NCBI RefSeq assembly: GCF_947498175.1
Contig: NZ_CANMJB010000001.1
Location: 1-64,000, forward strand
Reading direction: 5' to 3'
Length of the DNA: 64,000 nt
DNA from: an uncultured Algimonas sp.
GTDB lineage: Bacteria; Pseudomonadota; Alphaproteobacteria; Caulobacterales; Maricaulaceae
Shown: one piece after another, positions 25,764 to 35,503 of the stretch
Layout of the letters: each line of letters opens with the position of its first letter
How positions within the stretch are numbered: the stretch's first letter is position 1
The notes under the pieces: model-generated
What the model was told of the DNA's origin: nothing
The model's input: the letters and a program-made list of their open reading frames with translations, nothing else
Databases searched by the model: none
Made by a program: the position numbers and the translations under genes

Positions 25764-25808
25764 AGTATAGCCTTGTAACTTACAGGTTACATGTAACCTC
25801 TAGGTTAC
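25764..25808 (-). promoter_or_regulatory. Promoter with two GTAAC-N6-GTTAC operators
   Basis: Two 16-bp palindromes of the form GTAAC-N6-GTTAC lie at 25775-25790 and 25793-25808, 18 bp apart centre to centre. Between them the central AGGTTACATGTAACCT is also a perfect palindrome. On the minus strand, TGTAAC and TATACT (25764-25769) are separated by 16 bases and could be the -35 and -10 of the membrane protein-XRE operon. The operators therefore overlap the -35 region, which fits repression by the XRE protein. Confidence 0.75.
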
Positions 25809-25930
25809 TCATGTCAAGATCGAATGACTTGGCGCTTGTCCCGTTACGATCGACAGACGAACAAGTTTGCGGCGAAGGTTCAGACCAATTAGTCCATGCC
25901 TCCGTCTCGGATTGCCCACAGTCATTGCAT

Positions 25931-25949
25931 CTTCCCAACGCGTGGGAAG
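25931..25949 (-). terminator. Hairpin after the M16 peptidase gene
   Basis: A perfect 7-bp stem CTTCCCA/TGGGAAG with a five-base loop lies 17 bases past the stop of the minus-strand M16 gene. There is no clear U-run after it in that direction, so termination would be partial or assisted. Confidence 0.4.
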
Positions 25950-25965
25950 ACAAGAGGGCCGTGCG

Positions 25966-28812
25966 TCAGTTCAACTCCACCACCTCATAACCCAGATCTT
26001 CCAGCCGCGCCTTCTGGCTCGCTGCGTCGCCGACGACGATGATCCTCATGGCGTCTGGACGCAGATGCGCGTCCGACAGAGCCCGCACATCGTCGAGCGT
26101 CATGGACTGCACCCGCGCCATTTCCTGGGCGCGGATGTCGGCGGGCAGGTCGTTGCGGCTGATGTCCTGGACGAGGCCGAGCTTGTCGCCCAGCGTTTCG
26201 GTCTTCAGCGCCTGCCCGCGCATGAGGGATTCCTTCATGGACGCCAGCTCCTCTTCCGTCATGTCGCGGCCGTGTTCGGCGACGATGTCGCGGATCAGCT
26301 CGAGGCTTTCCTTGGTCGAATTGGTCCGAACAGAGGTGCCGATGGCGAACGACCCTTGGTCCTTGTCGCCAGAGGCGCCGGACCCGATGCCATATGTATA
26401 GCCCTTGTTGACGCGCAGTTCCGTCATCAGCTTGGACGTGTAGATGCCGCCCAGCGGGAAATTGATCGCATCGAGGCGCGGATAGTCCGCATCCGTCGAG
26501 GCCAGTGCCGGCCGGGACAGGCGGATGACCGACTGCTTGGCGTCGGGGAAGTCGCGGAAATAGATCACCGTTTCGTCCACATCGGCCATGGCGGGGCGCG
26601 GCTTGGGCTCCAGATCGCCTTCCACCGGATCGGACAGCGTGCCGAAGGTGGCCAGCACCTCGGACTCCTCATAATCGCCGACGATGTTCAATGTCGCGGT
26701 GGACAGATCCATATAGTTGCCGTGGAACGCCTTCAGGTCGTCCAGCGTGATCGCCCGGATCTGGTCTTCCGACCCGGCGCCCGCGACCGACAGGGCGCTT
26801 TCGGTCGGATAGGTCAGGCGCGCCTGCGCCTGTTGGGCGAGGAAGTTCGGATTGGCCTGCTGGCCGACCGCCGACTGGGCGAAGCTTTCGCGCAACGTCT
26901 CGAACTCGTCCTCGGCGAAGGCGGGCATGTTGATCATGGCCTCGACCAGCTTGACCGTCTCGTCCAGATTTCGGGCCAGGGTCTTGCCGCGGATTGTGGT
27001 GAAGCGGTCGCCCGTCAGCACGTTGATCTCCGAGCCGAGATTGCCGAGCGCATCCTCGAAGGCGGCCGTGTCCATCTCGCCCGCGCCTTTCATCAGCAGG
27101 TCGCCCATCATGGCGGCGACGCCGGGCTTGTCGGCGCTCGCGCGGTTCTTGCCGGCGTCGAAGTCGATGGAGAATTCGATCAGCGGCACTTCGTCGGATT
27201 GCAGGCCGACGATCTCCAGACCGTTGGGGGCGTCCGCTTTCCAGATGGTCGGCACGGGCAGATCGTAGGGTTCGCCGAAGTCCGGCTCGACCGTGCGGTC
27301 GAAGGAGGACAAAGTCGGCTCGAAGATGCGCGCGTCGGGATCGTAAGGCACGTCGGCCTCCGCGCCCTGGACGACGACCTCCTCGACCACTTTGGCCGTC
27401 TCGGCGCCTTCCAGGCCGAGTTCCAGCTCGCCCTTGGGCACGAAGGAGGTCGCCACATAGGGCCGGTCCTTGATGTAGCGGTTGTAGACATCCATCACGT
27501 CTTCGGCCGTCACCGCCCGAAGCGCGGCGATGTCGTCGTCCAGATAGCCCGGATCGTCGCGGAAGAGATTGTATTCGGCCAGGGCGATGGCCTTGCCGAG
27601 CGCGCTCTGCACCTCGTCATAGACGCCGACCTCGGCCTCGGTCTTGATGCGCTCCAGCGCGTCTTCGGGAATGCCGTTCTCCTGGAAGCGCGCGAAGGCG
27701 GCTTCGATGGCGGGCATCAGCGCGTCCGTGTCCTCCCCCGCCTTGGGCTGGACGATCAGATAGATTTCGCCCGCTAATTCCTTGAACCAGGTGAAGCCGC
27801 CGACACTGGTCGTCAGTTCCTGCTCGTCGATCAGCACTTCATTGAAGGGGGCCCGTTTGCCGTCCGTCAGATAGTTGATCAGCACTTCGAGCGCATAGGA
27901 ATCCGGATGGTATTCCGCCACGGCCGGCCACACGAGGGTGAGCTGCGGCACGGTCGCGAAATTGTCCTCGTGGACGAAGGTCAGGGTTTCTTCCAGCGTG
28001 ACAGGCTCGACCTCGCGTTCGGGCTGGACCTCGCCCATCGGGATGTCGCCGAAATACCGTGTCACCAGGCGGCGCGCCTCCAGCGGGTCGAAATCGCCCG
28101 TGATGGTGACGGTCACGTTCTGCGGCGTGTACCATTTGGCGAAAAAATCCTTCGTGTCCTGCAACGTCGCGGATTCCACGTCGTCGAGCGAGCCGATGAC
28201 TTGGTGGTTGTAGGGATGGCCCTCCGGGTAGATCGCCTTGCCGATGACATAGAGATTGTGGCCGTAGGGCTGGTTGTCCACGCGTTGGCGCTTCTCGTTC
28301 TTCACCACCTGCTTTTCGCGGTCGATGACGTTCTGGTTCACCGTGTTGATGAACCAGCCGATCTTGTCGGCCTCCGCCCAGATCACCTTCTCCAGCGCGT
28401 CCGCCGGGACGGCCTGGAAATATTGAGTCATGTCGTTGGTCGTGAAGCCGTTCGTGCCTTCGCCGCCGATCCGGGTGTTCATTTCGTCCAGACCGCCATA
28501 GCCGAGGTTCTCGGAGTCCAGGAACAGCAGATGCTCGAACAGATGGGCGAAGCCGGTCTTGCCCGGCACTTCGCGGGCCGAGCCGACATGGGCGGCCAGG
28601 TTGATCGCCACGATCGGATCCGACTCGTCAACATGCAGGATGACGTCGAGTCCGTTGTCGAGCGTGAATTTCTCGAATTCGATTTCGGGCAAGGCGTCGG
28701 ACGCGGCGACTTCGGCCGGGGCGGCGACGCTCGGATCGACGGTTTCGGGTGCGCCCGGATCACAGGCGGCCAGGACAAGAACGGAGGCAAAGAGCAAGGC
28801 GCGGTATTTCAT
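25966..28812 (-). CDS. M16 (pitrilysin-type) zinc peptidase lipoprotein
   Basis: A 948-residue protein with a lipoprotein signal peptide (VLVLAAC, Cys17) and two tandem M16 modules. The first carries the inverted zinc motif HLFEH at 90-94, preceded by GKTGFA, with downstream acidic ligand region EKVIWAEADKIGWF. The second module (from about 530) starts with APNGLEIVGLQSDEVPLIEFSIDF and lacks HxxEH, the usual inactive partner half. Such peptidases act in the periplasm on peptides and misfolded fragments. It is monocistronic, with the divergent arfB gene about 75 bases away. Confidence 0.92.
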   Translation of the reverse strand: MKYRALLFASVLVLAACDPGAPETVDPSVAAPAEVAASDALPEIEFEKFTLDNGLDVILHVDESDPIVAINLAAHVGSAREVPGKTGFAHLFEHLLFLDSENLGYGGLDEMNTRIGGEGTNGFTTNDMTQYFQAVPADALEKVIWAEADKIGWFINTVNQNVIDREKQVVKNEKRQRVDNQPYGHNLYVIGKAIYPEGHPYNHQVIGSLDDVESATLQDTKDFFAKWYTPQNVTVTITGDFDPLEARRLVTRYFGDIPMGEVQPEREVEPVTLEETLTFVHEDNFATVPQLTLVWPAVAEYHPDSYALEVLINYLTDGKRAPFNEVLIDEQELTTSVGGFTWFKELAGEIYLIVQPKAGEDTDALMPAIEAAFARFQENGIPEDALERIKTEAEVGVYDEVQSALGKAIALAEYNLFRDDPGYLDDDIAALRAVTAEDVMDVYNRYIKDRPYVATSFVPKGELELGLEGAETAKVVEEVVVQGAEADVPYDPDARIFEPTLSSFDRTVEPDFGEPYDLPVPTIWKADAPNGLEIVGLQSDEVPLIEFSIDFDAGKNRASADKPGVAAMMGDLLMKGAGEMDTAAFEDALGNLGSEINVLTGDRFTTIRGKTLARNLDETVKLVEAMINMPAFAEDEFETLRESFAQSAVGQQANPNFLAQQAQARLTYPTESALSVAGAGSEDQIRAITLDDLKAFHGNYMDLSTATLNIVGDYEESEVLATFGTLSDPVEGDLEPKPRPAMADVDETVIYFRDFPDAKQSVIRLSRPALASTDADYPRLDAINFPLGGIYTSKLMTELRVNKGYTYGIGSGASGDKDQGSFAIGTSVRTNSTKESLELIRDIVAEHGRDMTEEELASMKESLMRGQALKTETLGDKLGLVQDISRNDLPADIRAQEMARVQSMTLDDVRALSDAHLRPDAMRIIVVGDAASQKARLEDLGYEVVELN

Positions 28813-28886
28813 CGAATTGTCATCTCGTTTATCGATAAGGTGGCTCCGCTATAGGGGGGCTTGGCCGATAATGCTAGAGGGCAGGA

Positions 28887-29318
28887 ATGGATGACCTTCA
28901 CATCAGGAACGGGCTGCATGTTCCGGCCAAGGCGATCGGCGTCGATGCGGTCAAGGCGTCCGGGCCGGGCGGACAATCCGTCAACAAGACCAATTCGGCG
29001 GCGCAGCTGCGCGCCTATGTCGATGCGTTCGGCTGGCCCGACAGCTTGCGCGACCGCGTCCTGGGCCATGCCGATTCGCGCATCAGCGAAACCCAGCGCG
29101 CCATCGTGATCTCGGTTTCCACGCACCGGTCGTTCCATCGCAACCGCGACGAGGCGCTGGGCCGCCTGGCCGATCTGCTGCGCAAGGCGCTGCACCGCCG
29201 CAAGCCGCGCCGCCGCACCCGCCCGTCGCGCAGCGCCGCGCGCCGTGCGGTCAAGGCGCAGAAGCGACGGTCGGAGATCAAGGCCTTGCGCGGCCCGGTC
29301 GAGTGGGACGGCCGCTGA
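28887..29318 (+). CDS. arfB: Ribosome-rescue peptidyl-tRNA hydrolase ArfB
   Basis: A 143-residue release-factor-like protein. The catalytic GGQ lies at 28-30 in ASGPGGQSVNKTNSA, and the Lys/Arg-rich tail (RRKPRRRTRPSRS onwards) is the part that enters the empty mRNA channel of stalled ribosomes. It frees ribosomes stalled at the 3' end of mRNAs without a stop codon, complementing tmRNA. The ATG follows an AGAGGG-AGGA stretch. It precedes rpmF by about 100 bases. Confidence 0.93.
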   Translation: MDDLHIRNGLHVPAKAIGVDAVKASGPGGQSVNKTNSAAQLRAYVDAFGWPDSLRDRVLGHADSRISETQRAIVISVSTHRSFHRNRDEALGRLADLLRKALHRRKPRRRTRPSRSAARRAVKAQKRRSEIKALRGPVEWDGR

Positions 29319-29422
29319 CGGCAAGGCTTGCGAAACGGCTCGCGACTCGCTAAGGGGCGCGCCGATGCACGCGGCTCCTCTTACGGGGGCCGCGCTTTAC
29401 GTTTGAATTCATGGAGGCGACC

Positions 29423-29602
29423 ATGGCGGTCCCTAAGAGTAAGATCAGCAATTCGCGCCGCGGCATGCGCCGGGCGCACGACAAGCTCAAGAACCCTTGC
29501 TACGTCGAGGATCAGGATAGCGGCGAGCTTCGCCGTCCGCATCATATCGACCTGAAGAGCGGCAAATATCGCGGTCGCCAGGTGCTCGCAGCCAAGGACT
29601 AG
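29423..29602 (+). CDS. rpmF: 50S ribosomal protein L32
   Basis: A 59-residue protein with the L32 N-terminus [19 protein letters not shown]. Start ATG 29423 has GGAGG eight bases upstream; an ATG four codons earlier (29411) lacks this. The four zinc-ribbon cysteines are not all present: only Cys near NPCYVE remains, as in many alphaproteobacterial L32. A strong terminator follows. Confidence 0.97.
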   Translation: MAVPKSKISNSRRGMRRAHDKLKNPCYVEDQDSGELRRPHHIDLKSGKYRGRQVLAAKD

Positions 29603-29642
29603 TCACCGGTGCGGCCATGGGCCGCGCTACACTGATGATCGA

Positions 29643-29668
29643 AACCCGGCCTTCGCGCCGGGTTTTTT
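29643..29668 (+). terminator. Rho-independent terminator after rpmF
   Basis: A perfect 8-bp stem AACCCGGC (29643-29650) / GCCGGGTT (29657-29664) with a six-base loop is followed by a run of T (to 29668). This is the clearest intrinsic terminator in the window and ends the rpmF transcript 40 bases after its stop codon. Confidence 0.93.
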
Positions 29669-31247
<1,579 letters not shown>

Positions 31248-31323
31248 GCCGGACCCAAAGCCTGCGATCCGCCGTCGTGCTTAACGCGGCGTAAACGATG
31301 TCGCGGCTAGATCTCGGACCATC

Positions 31324-31638
31324 ATGCGGCGGCTCGACCTGAAACTTCCGGCCCTCAAGCGCCGTGCGCCTGCGGCGGCGCTGACGGTCATCTATCTCTA
31401 TCTCGGCTATCATGCCCTGTCGGGGAGCCAGGGCCTCGTGCGCTGGCTGGAACAGTCCGACCGGGCGGAGCGGCTGGAGCTGCGGCTGAGCGCCCTGGAG
31501 GCGCGCCGCGACGCTTTGCAGGCCGAAGTGGACCTGCTGTCCGCCGATGGGCTCGACCTCGATTCCCTCGATATGGAAGCGCGGCGGCTTTTACATGTCG
31601 CGCGCCCCGACGAGCTCACGATATGGGTTGACCCTTAG
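31324..31638 (+). CDS. ftsB: FtsB/DivIC-like septum protein
   Basis: A 104-residue protein with one transmembrane helix (about 17-37, ALTVIYLYLGYHALSG) followed by a coiled coil (about 40-75, LEQSDRAERLELRLSALEARRDALQAEVDLL). This is the FtsB/DivIC layout; FtsB joins FtsL and FtsQ at the division site. The position between eno and pdhA is typical for this class. The C-terminal tail RRLLHVARPDELTIWVDP is conserved-looking. Confidence 0.88.
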   Translation: MRRLDLKLPALKRRAPAAALTVIYLYLGYHALSGSQGLVRWLEQSDRAERLELRLSALEARRDALQAEVDLLSADGLDLDSLDMEARRLLHVARPDELTIWVDP

Positions 31639-31720
31639 GCCGAGCATGCGATGTAGCGCCCCTGCTGTCGGGGCGCCCGCTTCGATGGCCGATTTTCGCA
31701 CCGCGCTGCCGGAGGGCATG

Positions 31721-32755
31721 ATGGCCGCCAAAACGAGCAAGACCAAAACCGGTCCGTCCAAGACGAGAAAGGCGAAACCGCGCCCGTCCGACAAGGACGA
31801 ACTGCTCGGCCTGTACCGCGACATGCTGCTGATCCGCCGGTTCGAGGAACGCGCCGGGCAGCTCTACGGCATGGGCGAGATCGCGGGCTTCTGCCATCTC
31901 TATATCGGCCAGGAAGCGGTCGTGACCGGCTGCAAGGCCGTGATGGAAGAGGGCGACCAGATGATCACCGGCTACCGCGCCCACGGCCATAGCCTGGCCT
32001 GCGGCATGAGCCCCGAAGAGGTCATGGCCGAACTGACGGGCCGTGCCGCCGGATGCTCCAAGGGCAAGGGCGGCTCCATGCACATGTTCTCGACGGAGAA
32101 CCGCTTCTATGGCGGGCACGGGATCGTCGGGGCGCAGGTTCCGATCGGGGCGGGGCTCGCTTTCGCCAACAAATATCACGAAAACGGCGCGGTCAGCCTG
32201 GCCTTCTTCGGCGACGGCGCGTCGAACCAGGGACAGGTCTACGAGGCTTTCAACATGGCGAAGCTGTGGGACCTGCCGGTCGTGTTCATCATCGAGAACA
32301 ACCAGTACGCCATGGGCACGAGTGTCGAGCGGGCGTCGGCGGAAACCGAGCTGCACAAGCGCGGCATCAGCTTCGAGATCGAAGGGCATCTGGTGGACGG
32401 AATGAACGTGCTGGAAGTTCGGGACATGGCCAAGATGGCGCTCGACCATGCGCGCTCCGGCAAGGGGCCGATCATTCTTGAGATGAAGACCTATCGCTAT
32501 CGCGGCCATTCCATGTCCGATCCGGCCAAATACCGCACCCGCGACGAGGTGACGAAAACGCGCGAGGAAAGCGATCCGATCGAAGCCGTCAAAGCGCGCC
32601 TGCTCAAGGAGAAATGGGCGGACGAGGACCAGCTCAAGCAGATCGACAAAGAGATCAAGGACACGGTCAAGGCTGCCGCCGACTTCGCGGTCGAAACGCC
32701 CGAGCCGGAGCCGAGCGAGCTGTGGACGGACGTGCTCATCGAGGTGGAGGCGTGA
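31721..32755 (+). CDS. pdhA: Pyruvate dehydrogenase E1 component, alpha subunit
   Basis: The alpha chain of the heterotetrameric E1 enzyme that decarboxylates pyruvate using thiamine diphosphate. After a basic Lys/Thr-rich leader, the protein has MLLIRRFEERAGQLYG, the YRAHGHS segment, and the ThDP-binding motif FFGDGASNQGQVYEAFNMAKLW ending in ENNQYAMGT. The phosphorylation-loop equivalent is YRYRGHSMSD. ATG 31721 has GGAGG five bases upstream and gives 344 residues; ATG 31685 would add 12. Two small genes separate it from pdhB. Confidence 0.95.
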   Translation: MAAKTSKTKTGPSKTRKAKPRPSDKDELLGLYRDMLLIRRFEERAGQLYGMGEIAGFCHLYIGQEAVVTGCKAVMEEGDQMITGYRAHGHSLACGMSPEEVMAELTGRAAGCSKGKGGSMHMFSTENRFYGGHGIVGAQVPIGAGLAFANKYHENGAVSLAFFGDGASNQGQVYEAFNMAKLWDLPVVFIIENNQYAMGTSVERASAETELHKRGISFEIEGHLVDGMNVLEVRDMAKMALDHARSGKGPIILEMKTYRYRGHSMSDPAKYRTRDEVTKTREESDPIEAVKARLLKEKWADEDQLKQIDKEIKDTVKAAADFAVETPEPEPSELWTDVLIEVEA

Positions 32756-32885
32756 GGGTCGATACAACTCGAACACCGCTCAGCCCGACAAAAGCCGCGG
32801 TCCAGACAAGACATGCCGGACAGCGCTTCGTGCTGGCCTGTGAGCCGGATCCCGCGTCGCAGCATGGGAAGCGCGGGAATTAGGA

Positions 32886-33287
32886 ATGCCCACCGAAATC
32901 CAATACCTCCTCTACTCCGTTGCGCTCTATCTCGCCATGATTGTCATGCAGGCTGTCGCGGCGACCTTTTCGCGCAAGGCGACGGTCGGCGAGTTGGTCG
33001 GTGCGCGCGACGATCTGCCCGCGACCGGGCTGAACCCGCTGCACGGCCGCGCCAAGCGGGCGCAGGCCAACATGACCGAAGGCATGATGATGTTCGTGCC
33101 GCTGATCCTCGCGGCCGCCTATCTCGATGCTTTTTCGCCGACGACCGCACTCGGTGCGGCGCTGTTCTTCTTCGGCCGGTTGGCTTTCGCGCCACTCTAC
33201 TATTTTGGCGTTCCCTGGCTTCGCACGCTCGCCTGGTTCGCGTCCATCGCCGGCATCGTGCTGATCCTGTGGGAGCTGATCGTCTGA
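32886..33287 (+). CDS. MAPEG-family membrane protein
   Basis: A 133-residue protein with four hydrophobic helices and the pattern LVGARDDLPATGLNPLHGRAKRAQANMTEG, characteristic of bacterial MAPEG proteins, relatives of membrane glutathione transferases. Function is unknown. It lies inside the pdhA-pdhB interval, 130 bases after pdhA, and its stop overlaps the next start (TGATG). Confidence 0.75.
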   Translation: MPTEIQYLLYSVALYLAMIVMQAVAATFSRKATVGELVGARDDLPATGLNPLHGRAKRAQANMTEGMMMFVPLILAAAYLDAFSPTTALGAALFFFGRLAFAPLYYFGVPWLRTLAWFASIAGIVLILWELIV

Positions 33288-33619
33288 TGTTCGACAAACG
33301 CGCGGATAGCTCGGTGGGACTGCCCGTGCCGACGCCCGCGATCGGGGCGCCGGATGCGCGGGAGCTGTTGCGCTTCTGGACGGCGAATGGCGGGGCGCAT
33401 GTCTCACTGTCGACCGTGACGCATCCGGACGGCGAAGACGGCGTTCTCTGGGGTGTGGTTCTGGCGGACATAGCCCGCCACGCCGTGAACGCACTGTGCC
33501 AGTCCGGCAACACGAAGATGGACGCGGACGCGTTGATGACGCAGATTACGAAGACTTTCCTGGACGAGCTCGGCTTTGGCCGCGACGTCGTCGGAACGAT
33601 CAAGAAGGCAGAAGACTGA
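33287..33619 (+). CDS. DUF5076 family protein
   Basis: A 110-residue protein. The pattern [20 protein letters not shown] and [14 protein letters not shown] fits DUF5076, a small family often next to alphaproteobacterial pdh genes. No activity is known. Its stop overlaps the pdhB ATG (TGATG), so it is translated within the pdh operon. It has no signal peptide or membrane segment. Confidence 0.7.
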   Translation: MFDKRADSSVGLPVPTPAIGAPDARELLRFWTANGGAHVSLSTVTHPDGEDGVLWGVVLADIARHAVNALCQSGNTKMDADALMTQITKTFLDELGFGRDVVGTIKKAED

Positions 33620-35040
33620 TGGCGATCGATATCCAGATGCCGGCCTTGTCCCCGACCATGGAGGAAGGCACGCTGGCCAAATGGCTGGTCAAAGAGGGCG
33701 ACACAGTGGCGTCCGGCGACGTGCTGGCCGAGATCGAGACGGACAAGGCGACGATGGAGGTCGAAGCCGTGGACGAAGGCACGATCGGCAAACTCGTCGT
33801 CGCGGACGGCACCGAAGGCGTGAAGGTCGGCGCGGTCATCGCGCAGCTGCTGGAAGAGGGCGAGAGCGCCGACGACCTGCCCGATGCGTCCGCCAAACCC
33901 GCCGCCAAGCCATCGGATGATGAAAAAGGCGACACCGATCCGGGCACGGCCGGTCCGGCCCATCCGGAGAACGAGAATGCGGATCGCGACGGCTCCGAGG
34001 GCCAGGCCCCGGTCGGCAAGCCCGTCGCCGACGACCCCGCCATCCCGACCAACATCAAAATGGTCGAGACGACCGTGCGCGACGCGTTGCGCGATGCCAT
34101 GGCCGAGGAGATGCGCCGGGACGAGACCGTCTTCGTCATGGGCGAGGAGGTCGCGGAATATCAGGGCGCCTACAAGGTCACGCGCGAACTGCTGCAGGAA
34201 TTCGGCGCCAAGCGCGTGGTGGACACGCCGATCACGGAATACGGCTTCGCCGGGATCGGGGTCGGCGCGGCGTTTGGCGGGCTGAAACCCATCGTCGAAT
34301 TCATGACCTTCAACTTCGCCATGCAGGCGATCGACCACATCATCAATTCGGCCGCCAAGACGCTCTACATGTCCGGCGGGCAGATGCGCTGCCCCATCGT
34401 GTTCCGCGGCCCCAATGGGGCGGCCAGCCGCGTCGGCGCGCAGCACAGCCAGGACTATTCCGCCTGGTATGCCCACGTGCCGGGCCTGAAGGTCATCGCG
34501 CCCTATGACAGCGCGGACGCCAAAGGCCTGCTGAAAGCCGCGATCCGCGATCCCAATCCGGTCGTCTTCCTAGAACACGAGCTGATCTACGGCGAGAGCT
34601 TCGACGTGCCGGACATGGACGATTTCCTCATCCCCATCGGCAAGGCCAAGATCCGCCGCGAAGGCTCGGACGTGACCATCACGGCGCATTCGCGCATGGT
34701 GAAGTTCGCGCTGGAAGCCGCCGAAATCCTGGCGGGCGAGGGGATCGACGCCGAAGTCATCGACCTGCGCACGCTGCGCCCGCTCGACACGGACACGGTG
34801 ATCGAGAGCGTCAAGAAGACCAACCGCATCGTCTGCGCCGAAGAGGGCTGGGGCCAGCACGGTGTCGGCGCGGAAATCGCCGCAGCCGTCGTGGCGGAAG
34901 CCTTCGACTATCTAGACGCTCCGCCCGCGCGCGTTTTCCAGAAGGACGTCCCGCTGCCCTACGCCGCGAACCTGGAGGCAATGAGCTTGCCGGGGACGGA
35001 GGATGTGGTTCGGGCGGCGAAGGCTGTTCTGTATGTCTGA
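33619..35040 (+). CDS. pdhB: Pyruvate dehydrogenase E1 component, beta subunit with lipoyl domain
   Basis: A 473-residue chain. The first 80 residues are a full lipoyl domain ([16 protein letters not shown], lipoyl lysine Lys43 in ETDKATM), then an acidic Pro/Ala linker, then the transketolase-like E1 beta domain from about 140 ([50 protein letters not shown]). The lipoyl domain on E1 beta is a known alphaproteobacterial feature. Its DNA is nearly repeated in pdhC. An AT-rich gene overlaps the last eight bases. Confidence 0.96.
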   Translation: MAIDIQMPALSPTMEEGTLAKWLVKEGDTVASGDVLAEIETDKATMEVEAVDEGTIGKLVVADGTEGVKVGAVIAQLLEEGESADDLPDASAKPAAKPSDDEKGDTDPGTAGPAHPENENADRDGSEGQAPVGKPVADDPAIPTNIKMVETTVRDALRDAMAEEMRRDETVFVMGEEVAEYQGAYKVTRELLQEFGAKRVVDTPITEYGFAGIGVGAAFGGLKPIVEFMTFNFAMQAIDHIINSAAKTLYMSGGQMRCPIVFRGPNGAASRVGAQHSQDYSAWYAHVPGLKVIAPYDSADAKGLLKAAIRDPNPVVFLEHELIYGESFDVPDMDDFLIPIGKAKIRREGSDVTITAHSRMVKFALEAAEILAGEGIDAEVIDLRTLRPLDTDTVIESVKKTNRIVCAEEGWGQHGVGAEIAAAVVAEAFDYLDAPPARVFQKDVPLPYAANLEAMSLPGTEDVVRAAKAVLYV

Positions 35041-35503
35041 TTTACTCGAGGACGTTGAAGCTTTGCTAAACACTCATCGAGGTGTGACAACATCAGATGA
35101 ACTTTCGAACATGAGTTTTCTCTACGCTGGAGGCCTAATCTTCTCATCTGGATTTAATAGATTACAAGAATGCCTCACAAAATTTAACTCAGACCAAGAT
35201 GGTATCGGTGCTGCCCTAATGATGTTTCATATTGAGGCTGATAATATTCAACTTCGTCAAGGCCTAGAATCAACTTTGGAAGCTCAACGAGTGGTGGAAA
35301 CTGAGAAGTACGAAAAAACCTTTGCATTGCGAGCATTGAGCTTGTTCTTGCAAGCTATGCTTATGGTATCGCCTAGTGATGCTATATCACAGATTGAACA
35401 AAAACAACCTTCAAGAGATACTAAGGCGTTGTTATCTCTACAGTCTCTATTCGCTCTAGCAATAGAGCGTTATAGAAACATAGAGAGACGTAATGCCCAT
35501 TGA
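35033..35503 (+). CDS. AT-rich orphan gene between pdhB and pdhC
   Basis: A 156-residue protein starting [15 protein letters not shown]. The DNA is about 40% GC in counted stretches (24 of 60 in two successive 60-base lines), against clearly higher values in the flanking pdh genes, and uses codons such as TTA, AGA and ATA that are rare nearby. It overlaps pdhB by eight bases and pdhC by 11, so it is built precisely into the operon. The protein looks mostly alpha-helical with no signal peptide, membrane helix or recognised motif. Transfer from another genome is likely. It could be a small immunity-like, regulatory or phage-derived protein; no function can be claimed. Confidence 0.75.
   Translation: MSDLLEDVEALLNTHRGVTTSDELSNMSFLYAGGLIFSSGFNRLQECLTKFNSDQDGIGAALMMFHIEADNIQLRQGLESTLEAQRVVETEKYEKTFALRALSLFLQAMLMVSPSDAISQIEQKQPSRDTKALLSLQSLFALAIERYRNIERRNAH

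Noticed and set aside
25867-27777. 636-codon plus-strand frame over the M16 gene
   Set aside because: No ribosome binding site or domain; the minus-strand M16 protein has HxxEH and a lipobox.
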